From positions 1 through 17,216 of the forward strand of contig JAAEQP010000060.1 of NCBI GenBank assembly GCA_024231375.1: DNA of 17,216 nucleotides, written 5' to 3'. The position numbers were made by a program, and so were the translations under genes. Under the pieces are notes generated by a model. It was not told where the DNA came from. It ran no database searches and saw only the letters and a program-made list of their open reading frames with translations. Numbering within the stretch: position 1 is the first letter of the stretch; every line of letters starts with the position of its first letter. The stretch comes from a bacterium. GTDB lineage: Bacteria > Hydrogenedentota > Hydrogenedentia > Hydrogenedentiales > SLHB01. Shown piece by piece: positions 6,330-15,014 of the stretch.

Positions 6330-7384
6330 TCGCCGCAGAGCCAGCAGTGTGGGTCCGATTCCAGGTAGTCGCCAGTGAGTTGGAACGCATTTCCACGGCA
6401 TCCGTAGCACTCGCCATTGTGCTCGCAGGACCGGCACTTGCCCTTGACGTTGTTGTAGATGTCGCGCAGTTCCCGCACCACGGGATTCTCGCGGATGACG
6501 TCGGCCAACCGATCCTTGCGGACATTGGCTACGCTCAATGCCACCCCCACGCACGGCTGGATGTCGCCGTTGGCTTTCACGAGGGTGCTGTACCGATGCC
6601 GCGCGCACGTGGACCCCACCAGCGGCGGCCGAGGACTCCACACGATCCCGTATTCGTCCTGGTCGATGGCCGCCAACCGGTCGAAAATGGCGCGCGTTTC
6701 GTCAAGAGTGATATGGAGCTCCTGATGATCGACCGCCCGACCCTGGATGGTCATGCATTCGAAATAGGGCAGGATGTTGCGATCCCGCGCCCACCGCCAC
6801 AGGCTGGGGATCTCGTGGTAGTTCTGTCGAACAATCACCGTCTGTATCCCCAACGCGTGCGCCGCGTCGGGATAGCCCGCGGCAAACAGCGCGTCCATGC
6901 ACCGTTCGATAAGCGCAAACGTGCCTGGCACGCCCGCCAGCTCGTCTTGGATGGCCGGGTCTGCCGAGTTGCGCTTCACCACCACATCCACCCCGTGTTC
7001 ATAGAGAAACGAGGCCATGTCGCGATCCAGCAAGGTGCCGCTGGTGAACAGTTCAATGCGGAGGTCACGCGAATGGATGACGGCGACCAATTCGCGCAGA
7101 TGCGGATAGAGCAGCGGCTCGCCTCCGCCCAACAACACGATCTTGCGCGCGCCCAGATCGGCGGCCTGCGTGACCACATCCTTCAATTCGTCGAGGGACA
7201 GTTCGTGCTCGATGGGCCGTCCGGCACTGGAATAACAATAGACACAGCGCAGGTTGCACGCATGCGTCATCTCCAGCTCCATAGACAAGAGCCCGTGGTT
7301 GCGGACAGTCTCTTCGATTTCGGCCTCGGTAAACTCCAGCCCGGCGATGGGCAGGGTCGCGGCGTCTCTGCAATAGGCGCTCAT
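6326..7384 (-). CDS. Radical SAM enzyme with SPASM-like C-terminal cluster domain
   Basis: 352 aa. The radical SAM core begins with CNLRCVYC (Cys43, Cys47, Cys50), which binds the 4Fe-4S cluster that cleaves S-adenosylmethionine. GGGEP (87-91 region) follows as the usual SAM-contacting motif. The C-terminus holds Cys at 260, 278, 317, 320, 326, 329, 347 and 350, a pattern typical of SPASM or twitch domains that bind additional Fe-S clusters. Such enzymes oxidise or rearrange unactivated carbon positions and usually act on peptides or small molecules. Here the surroundings are all acyl-ACP chemistry, so an acyl chain or its head group is the likely substrate (inference). The ATG at 7384 overlaps the acyltransferase stop (ATGA). 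A longer frame to 7444 lies wholly within that upstream gene and is rejected. Confidence 0.88.
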   Translation of the reverse strand: MSAYCRDAATLPIAGLEFTEAEIEETVRNHGLLSMELEMTHACNLRCVYCYSSAGRPIEHELSLDELKDVVTQAADLGARKIVLLGGGEPLLYPHLRELVAVIHSRDLRIELFTSGTLLDRDMASFLYEHGVDVVVKRNSADPAIQDELAGVPGTFALIERCMDALFAAGYPDAAHALGIQTVIVRQNYHEIPSLWRWARDRNILPYFECMTIQGRAVDHQELHITLDETRAIFDRLAAIDQDEYGIVWSPRPPLVGSTCARHRYSTLVKANGDIQPCVGVALSVANVRKDRLADVIRENPVVRELRDIYNNVKGKCRSCEHNGECYGCRGNAFQLTGDYLESDPHCWLCGE

Positions 7385-8352
7385 GCGGCGGACGGTTCCT
7401 CCTGCTCGGGTTGGCCGCCCCAAAAATCGTAGAAGTTGTTCCACTGAAGCGGATACTGACGGAGATGCGTTTCGAGCCGCCCGGCAAACCGCGCGACGTG
7501 ATCATTCAACTGCCGGTCGCGGTCACGGTCGGCCCGTCGACCCAACGACACCCGCTCGGACGGGTAGCCGGTGAATTCGTAACAATAGGTGCGCGTACGC
7601 ATGGCAAAAGCGTGCATCACGGGCGCGCCACTCGCCGCCGCCACCAGATAGGGACCTGTCGGAAACCGGACCGGCCCTCCCAGGAACGGAACCTCGGCGT
7701 TAGGTTGCGAGTCCAGGCATCGGTCGCCGGTGATGGCCACGATCTCGTTGCGCGCAAGAGCGGCAAGCATGGCGAGCGTCGTGTCCATGGTCCCGTCGAT
7801 GGGAATGATGCTGAACCGGCGTTCTTCCATGACACGTGCAAAGTACTTGCGAATATGGGCGATCTCGCCCTCGAAGGCAGCGACGTTGACCGGCGCGCCG
7901 AATTCGTCGAGCATATGGGCCGCCGCTTCCCAGTTGCCGCAATGGGCGCCAATGATTAGGAGCCCACGCCCTCCCTCCAGTGCCTGGTGAATGTGGGCCT
8001 CGCCCTCCTTGTCGAACCGGAACCGTTGGCTGTGGCCGCCGATAATGGCAATGCGGTCGAGCAGGAGTTGGCCAAAGGTATAGAAATGCCGCCAGGACGC
8101 CCAGGTGCGGTCCAGCCACGTTGTTCCGGGGAAACCGATCCGGTCAAGATACTCGCGCGACGCCTTCTTGGCCTTGGGCGCGAAAAATACATAGTAGAAC
8201 GACACCGGAATCAGCAACAGATAAGCAATCCTCATGCCACAGAAACGCACCAACTGCACGAAGATCCAGTTGCCCAGGATCCCCCCGCGCGTCCGTCCGG
8301 TCCAGCGGCCACGTTGCGTATCCGGCGAGGCATGCTCGTGTGGTGTGGTCAC
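7381..8352 (-). CDS. LpxL/HtrB-like lysophospholipid acyltransferase
   Basis: 323 aa from a GTG. It belongs to the lipid A late acyltransferase family, whose members move an acyl chain from ACP to a lipid or other acceptor at the inner membrane. A membrane segment (about 40-57, RIAYLLLIPVSFYYVFF) is followed by the catalytic HxxxxE pair, His137 and Glu142 (GAHCGNWE). Further downstream, GDRCLD and PVRFPTGPYLVAAASG match the family's conserved C-terminal blocks. The GTG at 8352 was chosen because it overlaps the ACP stop as GTGA and has GGAG 5 bases upstream. Members of this family are regular parts of aryl-polyene and flexirubin clusters, where they attach the finished chain to an acceptor. 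Its position right after the ACP gene suggests it takes its acyl chain from that ACP. The acceptor is unknown. Confidence 0.88.
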   Translation of the reverse strand: MTTPHEHASPDTQRGRWTGRTRGGILGNWIFVQLVRFCGMRIAYLLLIPVSFYYVFFAPKAKKASREYLDRIGFPGTTWLDRTWASWRHFYTFGQLLLDRIAIIGGHSQRFRFDKEGEAHIHQALEGGRGLLIIGAHCGNWEAAAHMLDEFGAPVNVAAFEGEIAHIRKYFARVMEERRFSIIPIDGTMDTTLAMLAALARNEIVAITGDRCLDSQPNAEVPFLGGPVRFPTGPYLVAAASGAPVMHAFAMRTRTYCYEFTGYPSERVSLGRRADRDRDRQLNDHVARFAGRLETHLRQYPLQWNNFYDFWGGQPEQEEPSAA

Positions 8353-8609
8353 GTGTTCTCCGCCGCGGTTTGGGTCCACTGCTCCAGGTAGTCGTGAATG
8401 TCGCCAAGCGTGCGCATCTGGCGCGCCTCGGCCTCTTTGATTCGGCAGCCCACGGTGCGTTCGATCGCCACCACCAAGTCAACGGCGTCCAGACTGTCGA
8501 GTCCCAGATCGTCACCCAACAAAGCCTCAGGAATGAGCACCTCTGGTTCCACCTCGAAGTCCTCGATCATAATCGCGTCGATCTGGGCGATGATGTCGTC
8601 TCTGTTCAC
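8349..8609 (-). CDS. Acyl carrier protein (operon ACP 1)
   Basis: 86 aa from a GTG at 8609. It is a stand-alone ACP with the phosphopantetheine site DLGLDSLDAVDL (Ser39) in the usual helix II position and an acidic composition. The GTG was chosen because GAAGGA (8617-8622) lies 7 bases upstream, while the longer TTG-initiated frame would overlap the KS gene. A 19-base gap follows the KS, and the gene's stop overlaps the acyltransferase start (GTGA). It is flanked by a KS and an acyltransferase, both of which would use it: as the chain carrier for condensation and as the donor for transfer. It differs from the other ACP (3228-3485), so a division of labour is plausible. Confidence 0.92.
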   Translation of the reverse strand: MNRDDIIAQIDAIMIEDFEVEPEVLIPEALLGDDLGLDSLDAVDLVVAIERTVGCRIKEAEARQMRTLGDIHDYLEQWTQTAAENT

Positions 8610-8616
8610 GGTCAAT

Positions 8617-8622
8617 TCCTTC
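8617..8622 (-). promoter_or_regulatory. SD GAAGGA deciding the GTG start of ACP 1
   Basis: GAAGGA on the minus strand lies 7 bases before GTG 8609, in the 19-base gap after the KS stop. An in-frame TTG at 8615 sits only 1 base from this SD, too close for normal initiation. Confidence 0.6.
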
Positions 8623-8628
8623 GCGTCG

Positions 8629-9885
8629 TCACGTTGCCGCATCAAAGTCCACCACGAGCACGGCGTTGGTGCCCCCGAATCCGAACGAGTTGGACACGGC
8701 CTTGCGAATCGTCGCCGGCGTTGTCTCGGCCACCACCTGGATGGGCGGGCACGCCTCGTCGATCTTCGTCAAATTGAGGTTGGGCGCCACGAAGCCTTCT
8801 CGCGCCATCAAGACCGTGTACACCATCTCACTGGCCCCTGCCATCCAACACTCGTGACCCGTCATTGATTTCGTGGACGACACCGGCACGGCATCGCCGA
8901 ACACCTCCGAAATCGCTCGGGCCTCCACAAGATCGCCGACCGGCGTCGACGTCCCGTGGGCGTTCACATAATCGATATCGCCGGGATCCACACCCGCATC
9001 ACGCAAGGCCATTCGAATCGCCCGGGCGGCGCCGGTGCCGTTCGGCTGCGACAAATGGCCCGAACTGTCGCACGAAAACCCGTACCCGCTGATGATCCCG
9101 TAAATACGCGCCCCGCGGGCCTGGGCACGTTCAAGGTCTTCCAACACCAAACAAGCCGCGCCGCCACTGGGCACCAACCCGTCCCGCTCCGCGTCGAAGG
9201 GCCGACTAGCCTCGCCCGGGGCGTCTTCCCGCGTGGAGAACACGCCCAACGCGTCGAAACTCGCCATGCTTTCCCAGTTGATCTCCTGGGCGCCACCGGC
9301 GATGACAATGTCTTGGAGTCCACTCCGGATCAGGGCCGTAGCCTGCCCCAGGGCATGGCCGCCGCTCGCGCACGCTGCACTCAGCGTCCACGACGCTCCG
9401 CCCACACCGAACTGGGTGGCCAAATTCATGGTCACCGTCGAGTTCATAGTGCGGAATATGGAGCCGCTGCCAATAGGGTGGGTTTCGCCTGCTTCCCGGG
9501 CCACGTCGATGGCGTCGACGGCGGCTTTCACGCAACTGTCGTTACCGAAGACAATCCCGCACCGCTCGTCACGAAGGGCCTCTTCTCCGAGTCCCGCGTC
9601 GCGAATCGCGTCCGAAGCCGCCCCGTACGCGAACTGCGTCATTCCGTCCATGGTGCGCAACATCTTACGCGTCATGCCCGCAGCCCGCGGATCGAACCCG
9701 CGAATCGCGCCCGTCAATGCCGAGCGGAACCCGCGTTCGCGTCGTTGGGGGTCCAGCACAATGCCGGATCGCCCAGTCCGAAGCGATTCGGTCACCTCGT
9801 CAAGCGAGGTCCCGATACAGGAGACGATTCCCAATCCCGTGATGGCAGTATGGCGGGAATGGCTCCCCGAGTTTCCCAAACCCAT
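8629..9885 (-). CDS. Beta-ketoacyl-ACP synthase (FabF-like, active)
   Basis: 418 aa with a full condensing triad: Cys172 (LSAACASGGH), His310 (NAHGTSTP) and His344 (STKSMTGHECWMAGA). GITGLGIVS-like residues near 15-22 and the final SNSFGFGGTN loop are standard for the FabF/KAS II family. The TGHECWMAGA block after the last His differs from the GHTLAAAG of the three other active synthases here, so this one belongs to a separate sub-branch. The ATG at 9885 lies 14 bases past the FabG stop with AAAGGG about 10 bases upstream. A longer frame to 9963 overlaps FabG and is rejected. It probably extends the chain on the ACP encoded immediately downstream. There is no partner KS-like gene next to it, unlike the two KS genes near the operon's end. 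Confidence 0.92.
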   Translation of the reverse strand: MGLGNSGSHSRHTAITGLGIVSCIGTSLDEVTESLRTGRSGIVLDPQRRERGFRSALTGAIRGFDPRAAGMTRKMLRTMDGMTQFAYGAASDAIRDAGLGEEALRDERCGIVFGNDSCVKAAVDAIDVAREAGETHPIGSGSIFRTMNSTVTMNLATQFGVGGASWTLSAACASGGHALGQATALIRSGLQDIVIAGGAQEINWESMASFDALGVFSTREDAPGEASRPFDAERDGLVPSGGAACLVLEDLERAQARGARIYGIISGYGFSCDSSGHLSQPNGTGAARAIRMALRDAGVDPGDIDYVNAHGTSTPVGDLVEARAISEVFGDAVPVSSTKSMTGHECWMAGASEMVYTVLMAREGFVAPNLNLTKIDEACPPIQVVAETTPATIRKAVSNSFGFGGTNAVLVVDFDAAT

Positions 9886-9899
9886 GCGATAGCTACCCT

Positions 9900-10634
9900 T
9901 TAGCAAAGACCGCCGTTCACTGCAATCACCTGACCGGTGACGTATGATGCCATGGGCGAGCACAGGAATACAACCGCTGCCGCCACTTCTTCAGGGGTTC
10001 CAACCCGCTCCATAGGAATGGTTTTCGCAATCTGGTCGATAGGCAGCCCCTCAAGCATGTCAGTCTGGATAAACCCTGGCGCCACAGCGTTTACTGTGAT
10101 GTGACGCTTGGCGACTTCCCGCGCCAAGGCCTTGGTCGCGCCGATAAGGCCGGCCTTGGCTGCCGAGTAGTTCACCTGCCCTTCCATGCCGATCTGCCCC
10201 GAAGTCGACGAAATGTTCACAATCCGGCCCGACCGCTTCAGCAGCATGTGCTTCACCACGGGCCGGGTCACGTGATAGAAACCCGTCAGATTGGTGTCGA
10301 GAACAGAGTGCCAGTTCTTGGATTCCATCCACACCATCAGCATATCGTCCGTGATTCCCGCATTGTTCACCAGCACATGAATGCGGCCATGCGTGGTCAG
10401 AATCTCCTCGATGGCGCCAGCGACAGCCTCGCCGTCCGACACGTCGAATTGGGCCAACTCCCCCGTCCCTCCGGCCTCGGAGATCAGCGCAAGTGCCTGT
10501 TCGGCATCGTCGGTCCGGCTGCGGTAGTTCACAATCACGTGCCGCCCGGTTTCAGCCAACGCCACGGCGATGGCGCGTCCAATGCCGCGTCCGGCCCCGG
10601 TCACGAGTGCAATTTCACGTTTTGTATCGGTCAT
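9900..10634 (-). CDS. 3-oxoacyl-ACP reductase (FabG-like SDR)
   Basis: 244 aa, the usual FabG length. It is a short-chain dehydrogenase/reductase that reduces 3-ketoacyl-ACP to 3-hydroxyacyl-ACP, most likely with [13 protein letters not shown] (12-19) is the dinucleotide-binding motif, and NNAG (90-93) follows. The catalytic residues are Asn115, Ser143 (ISSTSG), Tyr156 and Lys160 (YSAAK). A C-terminal [11 protein letters not shown] completes the fold. It is the only ketoreductase in the window, so it presumably serves all four active KSs, unless the host's primary FabG also helps. The ATG at 10634 overlaps the B12 radical SAM stop (ATGA) with AAGGA 6 bases upstream. Assignment to the family is secure; a true FabG role is supported by the neighbours. 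Confidence 0.93.
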   Translation of the reverse strand: MTDTKREIALVTGAGRGIGRAIAVALAETGRHVIVNYRSRTDDAEQALALISEAGGTGELAQFDVSDGEAVAGAIEEILTTHGRIHVLVNNAGITDDMLMVWMESKNWHSVLDTNLTGFYHVTRPVVKHMLLKRSGRIVNISSTSGQIGMEGQVNYSAAKAGLIGATKALAREVAKRHITVNAVAPGFIQTDMLEGLPIDQIAKTIPMERVGTPEEVAAAVVFLCSPMASYVTGQVIAVNGGLC

Positions 10635-12082
10635 TGTACTTCCTTTGCTTCGTTCAAGAACCTACGGCGCGTCCATCGCGGCGCCAGCCTGGGAAGAAGT
10701 CCCGCAATCCGCCACACGTTGCCCGGGTTGCCGAACAACAATGGGACATAACCCAAACGTACACGCCATTGTCCATAGAAATGGCGGAGGGTCGCGTCGT
10801 ACTCACGCTCCAATTCCTCCACCGCAAGATACCTGGAAGGGACCACGAAATGCATCCCGTTCAGCAACTCAAAAGGGATCCCCGACAGGTCGCCGCAGTC
10901 GGCGGCGAGTTCCGTGCCGGGATAGGGCGCATACTTGCTGACATTGATGGTCGTCAGCGGGATCGCCGACAGGAACGCGCGCGTCTCTTCGATGGTCTCG
11001 CGCGACTCCTCCGGCGTGCCCATCATGAACAACCCCTTGGCATGAATGCCCGCTTCACGGGTGAGGCGCACCACCTCGGCCACCTTCTCGATCCGAATCT
11101 GTTTGTTAAGCGAATCAAGCACGCGCTGCGACCCGCTTTCAATGCCAAACGCGATCCCCCAACACCCGGCCCGCTTCATGGCCCGCAACGCCTCGCCGTC
11201 GAGCGTCATTACGTTGGCGTCGCACGTCCAGGCCACGGACGGATGCAGCTGCGCCAGCCCATCGCAGATGGCGTCCAGACGGTCCCGGTGCATGGTGAAG
11301 GTGTCGTCACAGAAGTTCACATAACGAACCCCGTGGACGTCCCGGAGCGAGGCGACCGTTTCCACCACGCGCTCGGGCGACCACGCCCGGTACCGCCGGC
11401 CGAAGGTGCTCTGGTCGCAGAACCGGCATCCGAAAGGACACCCGCGCGAGGTGCTGAGCGTGGCCATGGGACCGCCCGGCGAGAAGAACACGTTCGACGG
11501 ATAGCGACTCGGATACCCTTGAAGCAGTTCGAAGTCGGGCGAAGGAACATCGTCCAGATCCTCAAAATGGGCACGGGAACTGGCCGCCCGCGGCGCGCCA
11601 TCGGCGTCACGGGAAACCGTTCCGGGAAGGTCAACGAGAGATTCCTTTTGCGCGACCCGTTCAAGAAGCTCGACGAAGGTCTGCTCGCCCTCGCCGAACA
11701 CGGCACAGTCCACGGCCGGATTGTCGCGAATCACCTCGAGGGCTGACCCACTCACGTGGGGCCCGCCGAACGCAATGCACGTATCGGGCAGGGCCTGTCG
11801 CATGCGCTCGGCCATGCGGCGCGCGATGGGATAGGCCTGCGTCGTCACCGTCACACCGATCAGGGCGGGATTCGCTGCGACCGCTTCGTGGGCGGCCTCC
11901 TGCCAAGTCAACCCACGGGCAGGCGCGTCGATGATCGTGACATCAACATCGGGGACGTGCCTCCTCGCGTAGGTAGCCAGCGACAGCAACCCCAGGGGTG
12001 GCGTGCAGCCCAACACCCGGGAAAGGTACTGGTACTCGGATTTCCAGAACGAGTAGGGCGGGTTGACGAGGACGATCTTCAC
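10631..12082 (-). CDS. B12-binding-domain radical SAM enzyme (class B-like)
   Basis: 483 aa. An N-terminal B12-binding-type Rossmann domain (about 1-145) precedes a radical SAM core with [10 protein letters not shown] (Cys215, Cys219, Cys222). The core is followed by [10 protein letters not shown] and a C-terminal tail of about 100 residues. Relatives include BchE-like cyclases, the HpnP and HpnR hopanoid and glycerol-lipid enzymes, and radical methylases that transfer methyl groups to unreactive sp3 carbons via methylcobalamin. The B12-type DxHxxG motif is not obvious by eye (FGGPHVSG, 105-112, is the nearest), so tight cobalamin binding is uncertain. The start is a GTG at 12082 that overlaps the C45 stop as GTGA, with GGAG 7 bases upstream. 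In this context it probably methylates, cyclises or rearranges the acyl chain. This role is inferred. Confidence 0.88.
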   Translation of the reverse strand: MKIVLVNPPYSFWKSEYQYLSRVLGCTPPLGLLSLATYARRHVPDVDVTIIDAPARGLTWQEAAHEAVAANPALIGVTVTTQAYPIARRMAERMRQALPDTCIAFGGPHVSGSALEVIRDNPAVDCAVFGEGEQTFVELLERVAQKESLVDLPGTVSRDADGAPRAASSRAHFEDLDDVPSPDFELLQGYPSRYPSNVFFSPGGPMATLSTSRGCPFGCRFCDQSTFGRRYRAWSPERVVETVASLRDVHGVRYVNFCDDTFTMHRDRLDAICDGLAQLHPSVAWTCDANVMTLDGEALRAMKRAGCWGIAFGIESGSQRVLDSLNKQIRIEKVAEVVRLTREAGIHAKGLFMMGTPEESRETIEETRAFLSAIPLTTINVSKYAPYPGTELAADCGDLSGIPFELLNGMHFVVPSRYLAVEELEREYDATLRHFYGQWRVRLGYVPLLFGNPGNVWRIAGLLPRLAPRWTRRRFLNEAKEVQ

Positions 12083-13791
12083 GATCCGTCTCCGGATGCC
12101 GCGCCAGTCACACCGCGCAGGAGTTCCCGAATCTCGTCGCGTTCGGACCCGTAGGCGGGGTAGGCCGCCAAGGCTTCGTTGAGCATCGCCTCGGCCTCGT
12201 CGCGCCTCCCGGCCTGCGCCGCCAGCGTGCCAAGCAGCATAGGCGGCACGTAGTAACCAGGATTCAGTTCCCGCGCCTTCTCGAGCGCCTTGACCGCTTC
12301 AGCCTTGGCCCCGTCGTCCATCAACCGGTTCGCTTGGGTGATGAGCGTTTCCGACTCCACAAACCGCGCGTACGACCCATTCGCCAACGCGGGATCGGAT
12401 GGCACGACCGCGGTGTTCCCGGGGTTCTCCAAATCAACCAATCCAAAGGGCACGTACGCGCCCAATTGGTGCGGACTCGCCGCCACCCACACCACACCGG
12501 CCGTCACGTCCATGATGACGGAATGGGTCGCCATATAGCAGTTCACGACGGCGTCGTTGCCCATGCCGGCGGGACGTCCGCCCGGCAGAAGCGAATCGCG
12601 CAGAATCTCGGCGGCGGATTCGAGGGCGAGAGTCCCATGCCGCGCGTCAACCAATTCCCGCGTCCGGTCGAACCGGGGCATCGTAGTCCCCTCGATCTTG
12701 TACTCCTGGTTACCGGGGTGGTCCTCAAGCGCCGGGGTCAAGAAATGGTTGGCGCAGACCACGGAATCGGATTCGGGCCGGCGAATCTCTGTGTGACCCG
12801 GCGTCTTCTCGACCACGATGGCCTTGCCCGTCTTCCCGTCGGCCACGAGGTAGGTGTCCGCCACAAACACCTCGGTGCCGCGAATGATCTCAGCCGCTTC
12901 GTCCAGGGTCGTGGCCCCTTCCATGACTTCGCGCAACATGATGGACACGGGGGTTCCGATGGTCTGGGTCTCGTAGCTGTAGCATGCGTTAATGCTCACC
13001 GCGATCCGGGCGTCGTTCATGCCGGTCACCACCCCCGTCATGCCTGGCCACGCCACGGAGATGAACCCGAGCCCTTCGTCGGGCTCAAACCGAATCACAA
13101 TCTTGTTCTCGTCAAATTCTCTTCCGGCGCTGAAGTCGAAGTTGCGGCCCATGAACAAGTGACCGTCTGCGGTGGCCGTCCCCCACGCGGCGAACGACGT
13201 ACAGCCCACGAGGGGGTTGTGCATCACGGCGTGGGAGATGTCGTGGGCGGCGTGGTAGTTCAACATCCGCCCGTAGAGCCCGCCCAAATGCGGAAAGGGA
13301 TCCTCGTATCCGTGAGACAGCCCCAGGATCTCGATCTGACGGTCCATCGGCACGAAGTCGGGCAGGTTCCGGTTCCGCACAACCACCAGCTTGCGTATGA
13401 GCCAGAAGGCCACATCGGACGGGATGAACTGCTTCACCGTAGCGATGAGCGCGGCTTCCTGATCGCGAATGTAGGCCTGGGTCAACACGGCGTTGGCATA
13501 GCCCAACTCGTACGGCGTGCCGGTCAGGCGCATGCGGAGGATTCCGTCCTTCCGCCGAAGATAGCAGTCGCCGAACCGCCGATACTCGCCGTCTTCGACG
13601 ACCGTCATCGACGCCAGGTGACTCGGCATCTCCATGGACGGTGGCACGGGCTCACAGTACCACTCGGCGAACATCGAAGCGGCCACCGTGAGGACCAGAA
13701 GAACCACCAACGACGCGGCACCGAACAGCGCGAGCCGCCGAAGGCGTTGCCCCCAGGTTCGTTTCGGTTTGGGCGAACCTTTCCGCGTCAT
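12079..13791 (-). CDS. Membrane-anchored C45-type Ntn acyltransferase/hydrolase with TPR-like tail
   Basis: 570 aa. A basic N-terminus (1-20) and one hydrophobic segment (about 20-40) predict a single-pass anchor with the catalytic part outside the cytoplasm. The core resembles the C45 (acyl-CoA:6-aminopenicillanate acyltransferase) and acid-ceramidase-like Ntn hydrolases. Cys197 in NPLVGCTSFA is the probable nucleophile, exposed by self-cleavage after Gly196, and GHLFMGRNFDF soon after it is a family hallmark. These enzymes make or break amide bonds, often with fatty acyl groups. Residues about 490-560 look like two TPR-type helix pairs (AVKALEKARELNPGY, then EAEAMLNEALAAYP), which is unusual for the family and could bind a partner. 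Both ends overlap neighbours (ATGA, GTGA). It may amidate, transacylate or hydrolyse the finished lipid. Confidence 0.82.
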   Translation of the reverse strand: MTRKGSPKPKRTWGQRLRRLALFGAASLVVLLVLTVAASMFAEWYCEPVPPSMEMPSHLASMTVVEDGEYRRFGDCYLRRKDGILRMRLTGTPYELGYANAVLTQAYIRDQEAALIATVKQFIPSDVAFWLIRKLVVVRNRNLPDFVPMDRQIEILGLSHGYEDPFPHLGGLYGRMLNYHAAHDISHAVMHNPLVGCTSFAAWGTATADGHLFMGRNFDFSAGREFDENKIVIRFEPDEGLGFISVAWPGMTGVVTGMNDARIAVSINACYSYETQTIGTPVSIMLREVMEGATTLDEAAEIIRGTEVFVADTYLVADGKTGKAIVVEKTPGHTEIRRPESDSVVCANHFLTPALEDHPGNQEYKIEGTTMPRFDRTRELVDARHGTLALESAAEILRDSLLPGGRPAGMGNDAVVNCYMATHSVIMDVTAGVVWVAASPHQLGAYVPFGLVDLENPGNTAVVPSDPALANGSYARFVESETLITQANRLMDDGAKAEAVKALEKARELNPGYYVPPMLLGTLAAQAGRRDEAEAMLNEALAAYPAYGSERDEIRELLRGVTGAASGDGS

Positions 13792-15014
13792 TCCGGCGCC
13801 CTCCCAAGAACCAAGGTGGCATTGACGCCGCCGAAAGCGAAGTTGCTGGACATCGCCACCCGGGGTTGCGCCTCTTTCCCTTCAAGCAGATGGTTCAATC
13901 CCGCGCATTCCGGGTCGATGGTATCCAGATTGTGCGACGCCGCAAGAAACCCTTCCCCCATCATGAGCAGGCTGAACACGGCCTCCATGGCCCCACAGGC
14001 CGCGAGTGTGTGGCCGGTATAGCCTTTGGTCGCCCCCACGGGTACGCCGTCGCCAAACAAATCCCGCAACGCGCGGGCTTCCTCGATATCCCCCATGAGC
14101 GTGGCGGTGGCATGGGCATTCACGTAGTCCACGTCGCGCGGGGCCACATCCGCATGGTCCAGCGCGCGCTTCATACAACGCAGCATGCTGTCCGCATCCG
14201 GCGAAGTCATGTTGGCGGTACCACGGCCCGTAACGTAGGAAAGCACCTCACCCAACATGGTCGCGCCACGGTCACGGGCGCGGTCGAAATCCTCGAGAAT
14301 CAGCGCGCACCCCCCCTCCCCCACGACCAATCCGTCGCGGTCGCGATCGAAAGGACGGGGCGTACGCTCAGGGGCATCGTTGAAGCCCTTCGACGCGGCA
14401 TGGACCACATCGAACACCCCCGCCGTGGATGGATGCAGATCGTCGGCGCCACCGCAGACCATCACGTCCTGCACGCCGGCCTGAATCAACTCGAAACCAA
14501 GCCCGATGGCCTGCGTAGAAGAGGCGCACGCACTGCACGGGGACAACAGATGGCCTCGGGTACCCAGGTACGCAGCCACGTTCGCGGCCACGGTATGCCC
14601 CATGGCTTTCATGAACAGCGTGCCCTCTTGCGGGTCGATGTCCGCGTCGTCTCGGTAGTAGCTGAGAAGTTCGTCGAGGGCCGGGACCGACCCGGTCGTC
14701 GATCCCATGGCGACACCCACGCGCTCCGAAGTCAGCGATTCGGAGTCCAGACCGGCCGCGGCCACGGCGTCCCGCGCGGCCAGCGCGCCCAGAATCGCCA
14801 TGCGTCCCATGGTCCGCCGGAAGGCCCGGGGAATCTCTTTCTCAGGCACGTCCTTCACCGTCCCGGCCACGCGGGGCCGCAACCCCTTGATACGCTCCCA
14901 CTCCGGCACAGCGACGATCCCGGATACCCCGGTGCGCAATGCCTGGCTCACTTCGTCGAGCGAATTGCCAATGGGACTCCAGATCCCCATGCCTGTAACG
15001 ACCACGCGCCTCAT
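13788..15014 (-). CDS. Beta-ketoacyl-ACP synthase (FabF/FabB-like, active)
   Basis: 408 aa with an intact triad: Cys163 (SACASSTQ), His301 (NAHATATL) and His335 (TKGYTGHTLAACGA). VGEGG (231-235) and a C-terminal SNFAFGGVN loop fit the family. The HATAT sequence, in place of HGTGT or HGTST, sets it apart from the other synthases here and is closer to the FabB-type wording, so it may prefer a different chain length or unsaturation state. The ATG at 15014 overlaps the oxidoreductase stop (ATGA), with GGAG 5 bases upstream. Its 3' end overlaps the C45 gene (ATGA). It is the first condensing enzyme in the transcript and lies between tailoring genes. That could mean an early or specialised condensation, but order alone does not prove timing. 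Confidence 0.92.
   Translation of the reverse strand: MRRVVVTGMGIWSPIGNSLDEVSQALRTGVSGIVAVPEWERIKGLRPRVAGTVKDVPEKEIPRAFRRTMGRMAILGALAARDAVAAAGLDSESLTSERVGVAMGSTTGSVPALDELLSYYRDDADIDPQEGTLFMKAMGHTVAANVAAYLGTRGHLLSPCSACASSTQAIGLGFELIQAGVQDVMVCGGADDLHPSTAGVFDVVHAASKGFNDAPERTPRPFDRDRDGLVVGEGGCALILEDFDRARDRGATMLGEVLSYVTGRGTANMTSPDADSMLRCMKRALDHADVAPRDVDYVNAHATATLMGDIEEARALRDLFGDGVPVGATKGYTGHTLAACGAMEAVFSLLMMGEGFLAASHNLDTIDPECAGLNHLLEGKEAQPRVAMSSNFAFGGVNATLVLGRAPE

Noticed and set aside
5807..7432. Long plus-strand open frame (541 codons) opposite the radical SAM and dehydratase genes
   Set aside because: It is antisense to genes with clear motifs, shows no recognisable domain and has a His-, Arg- and Gln-rich composition typical of shadow frames in GC-rich DNA.
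12334..14022. Long plus-strand open frame (562 codons) opposite the C45 gene
   Set aside because: It is antisense to a well-supported gene, has no visible domain, and runs across a gene boundary.
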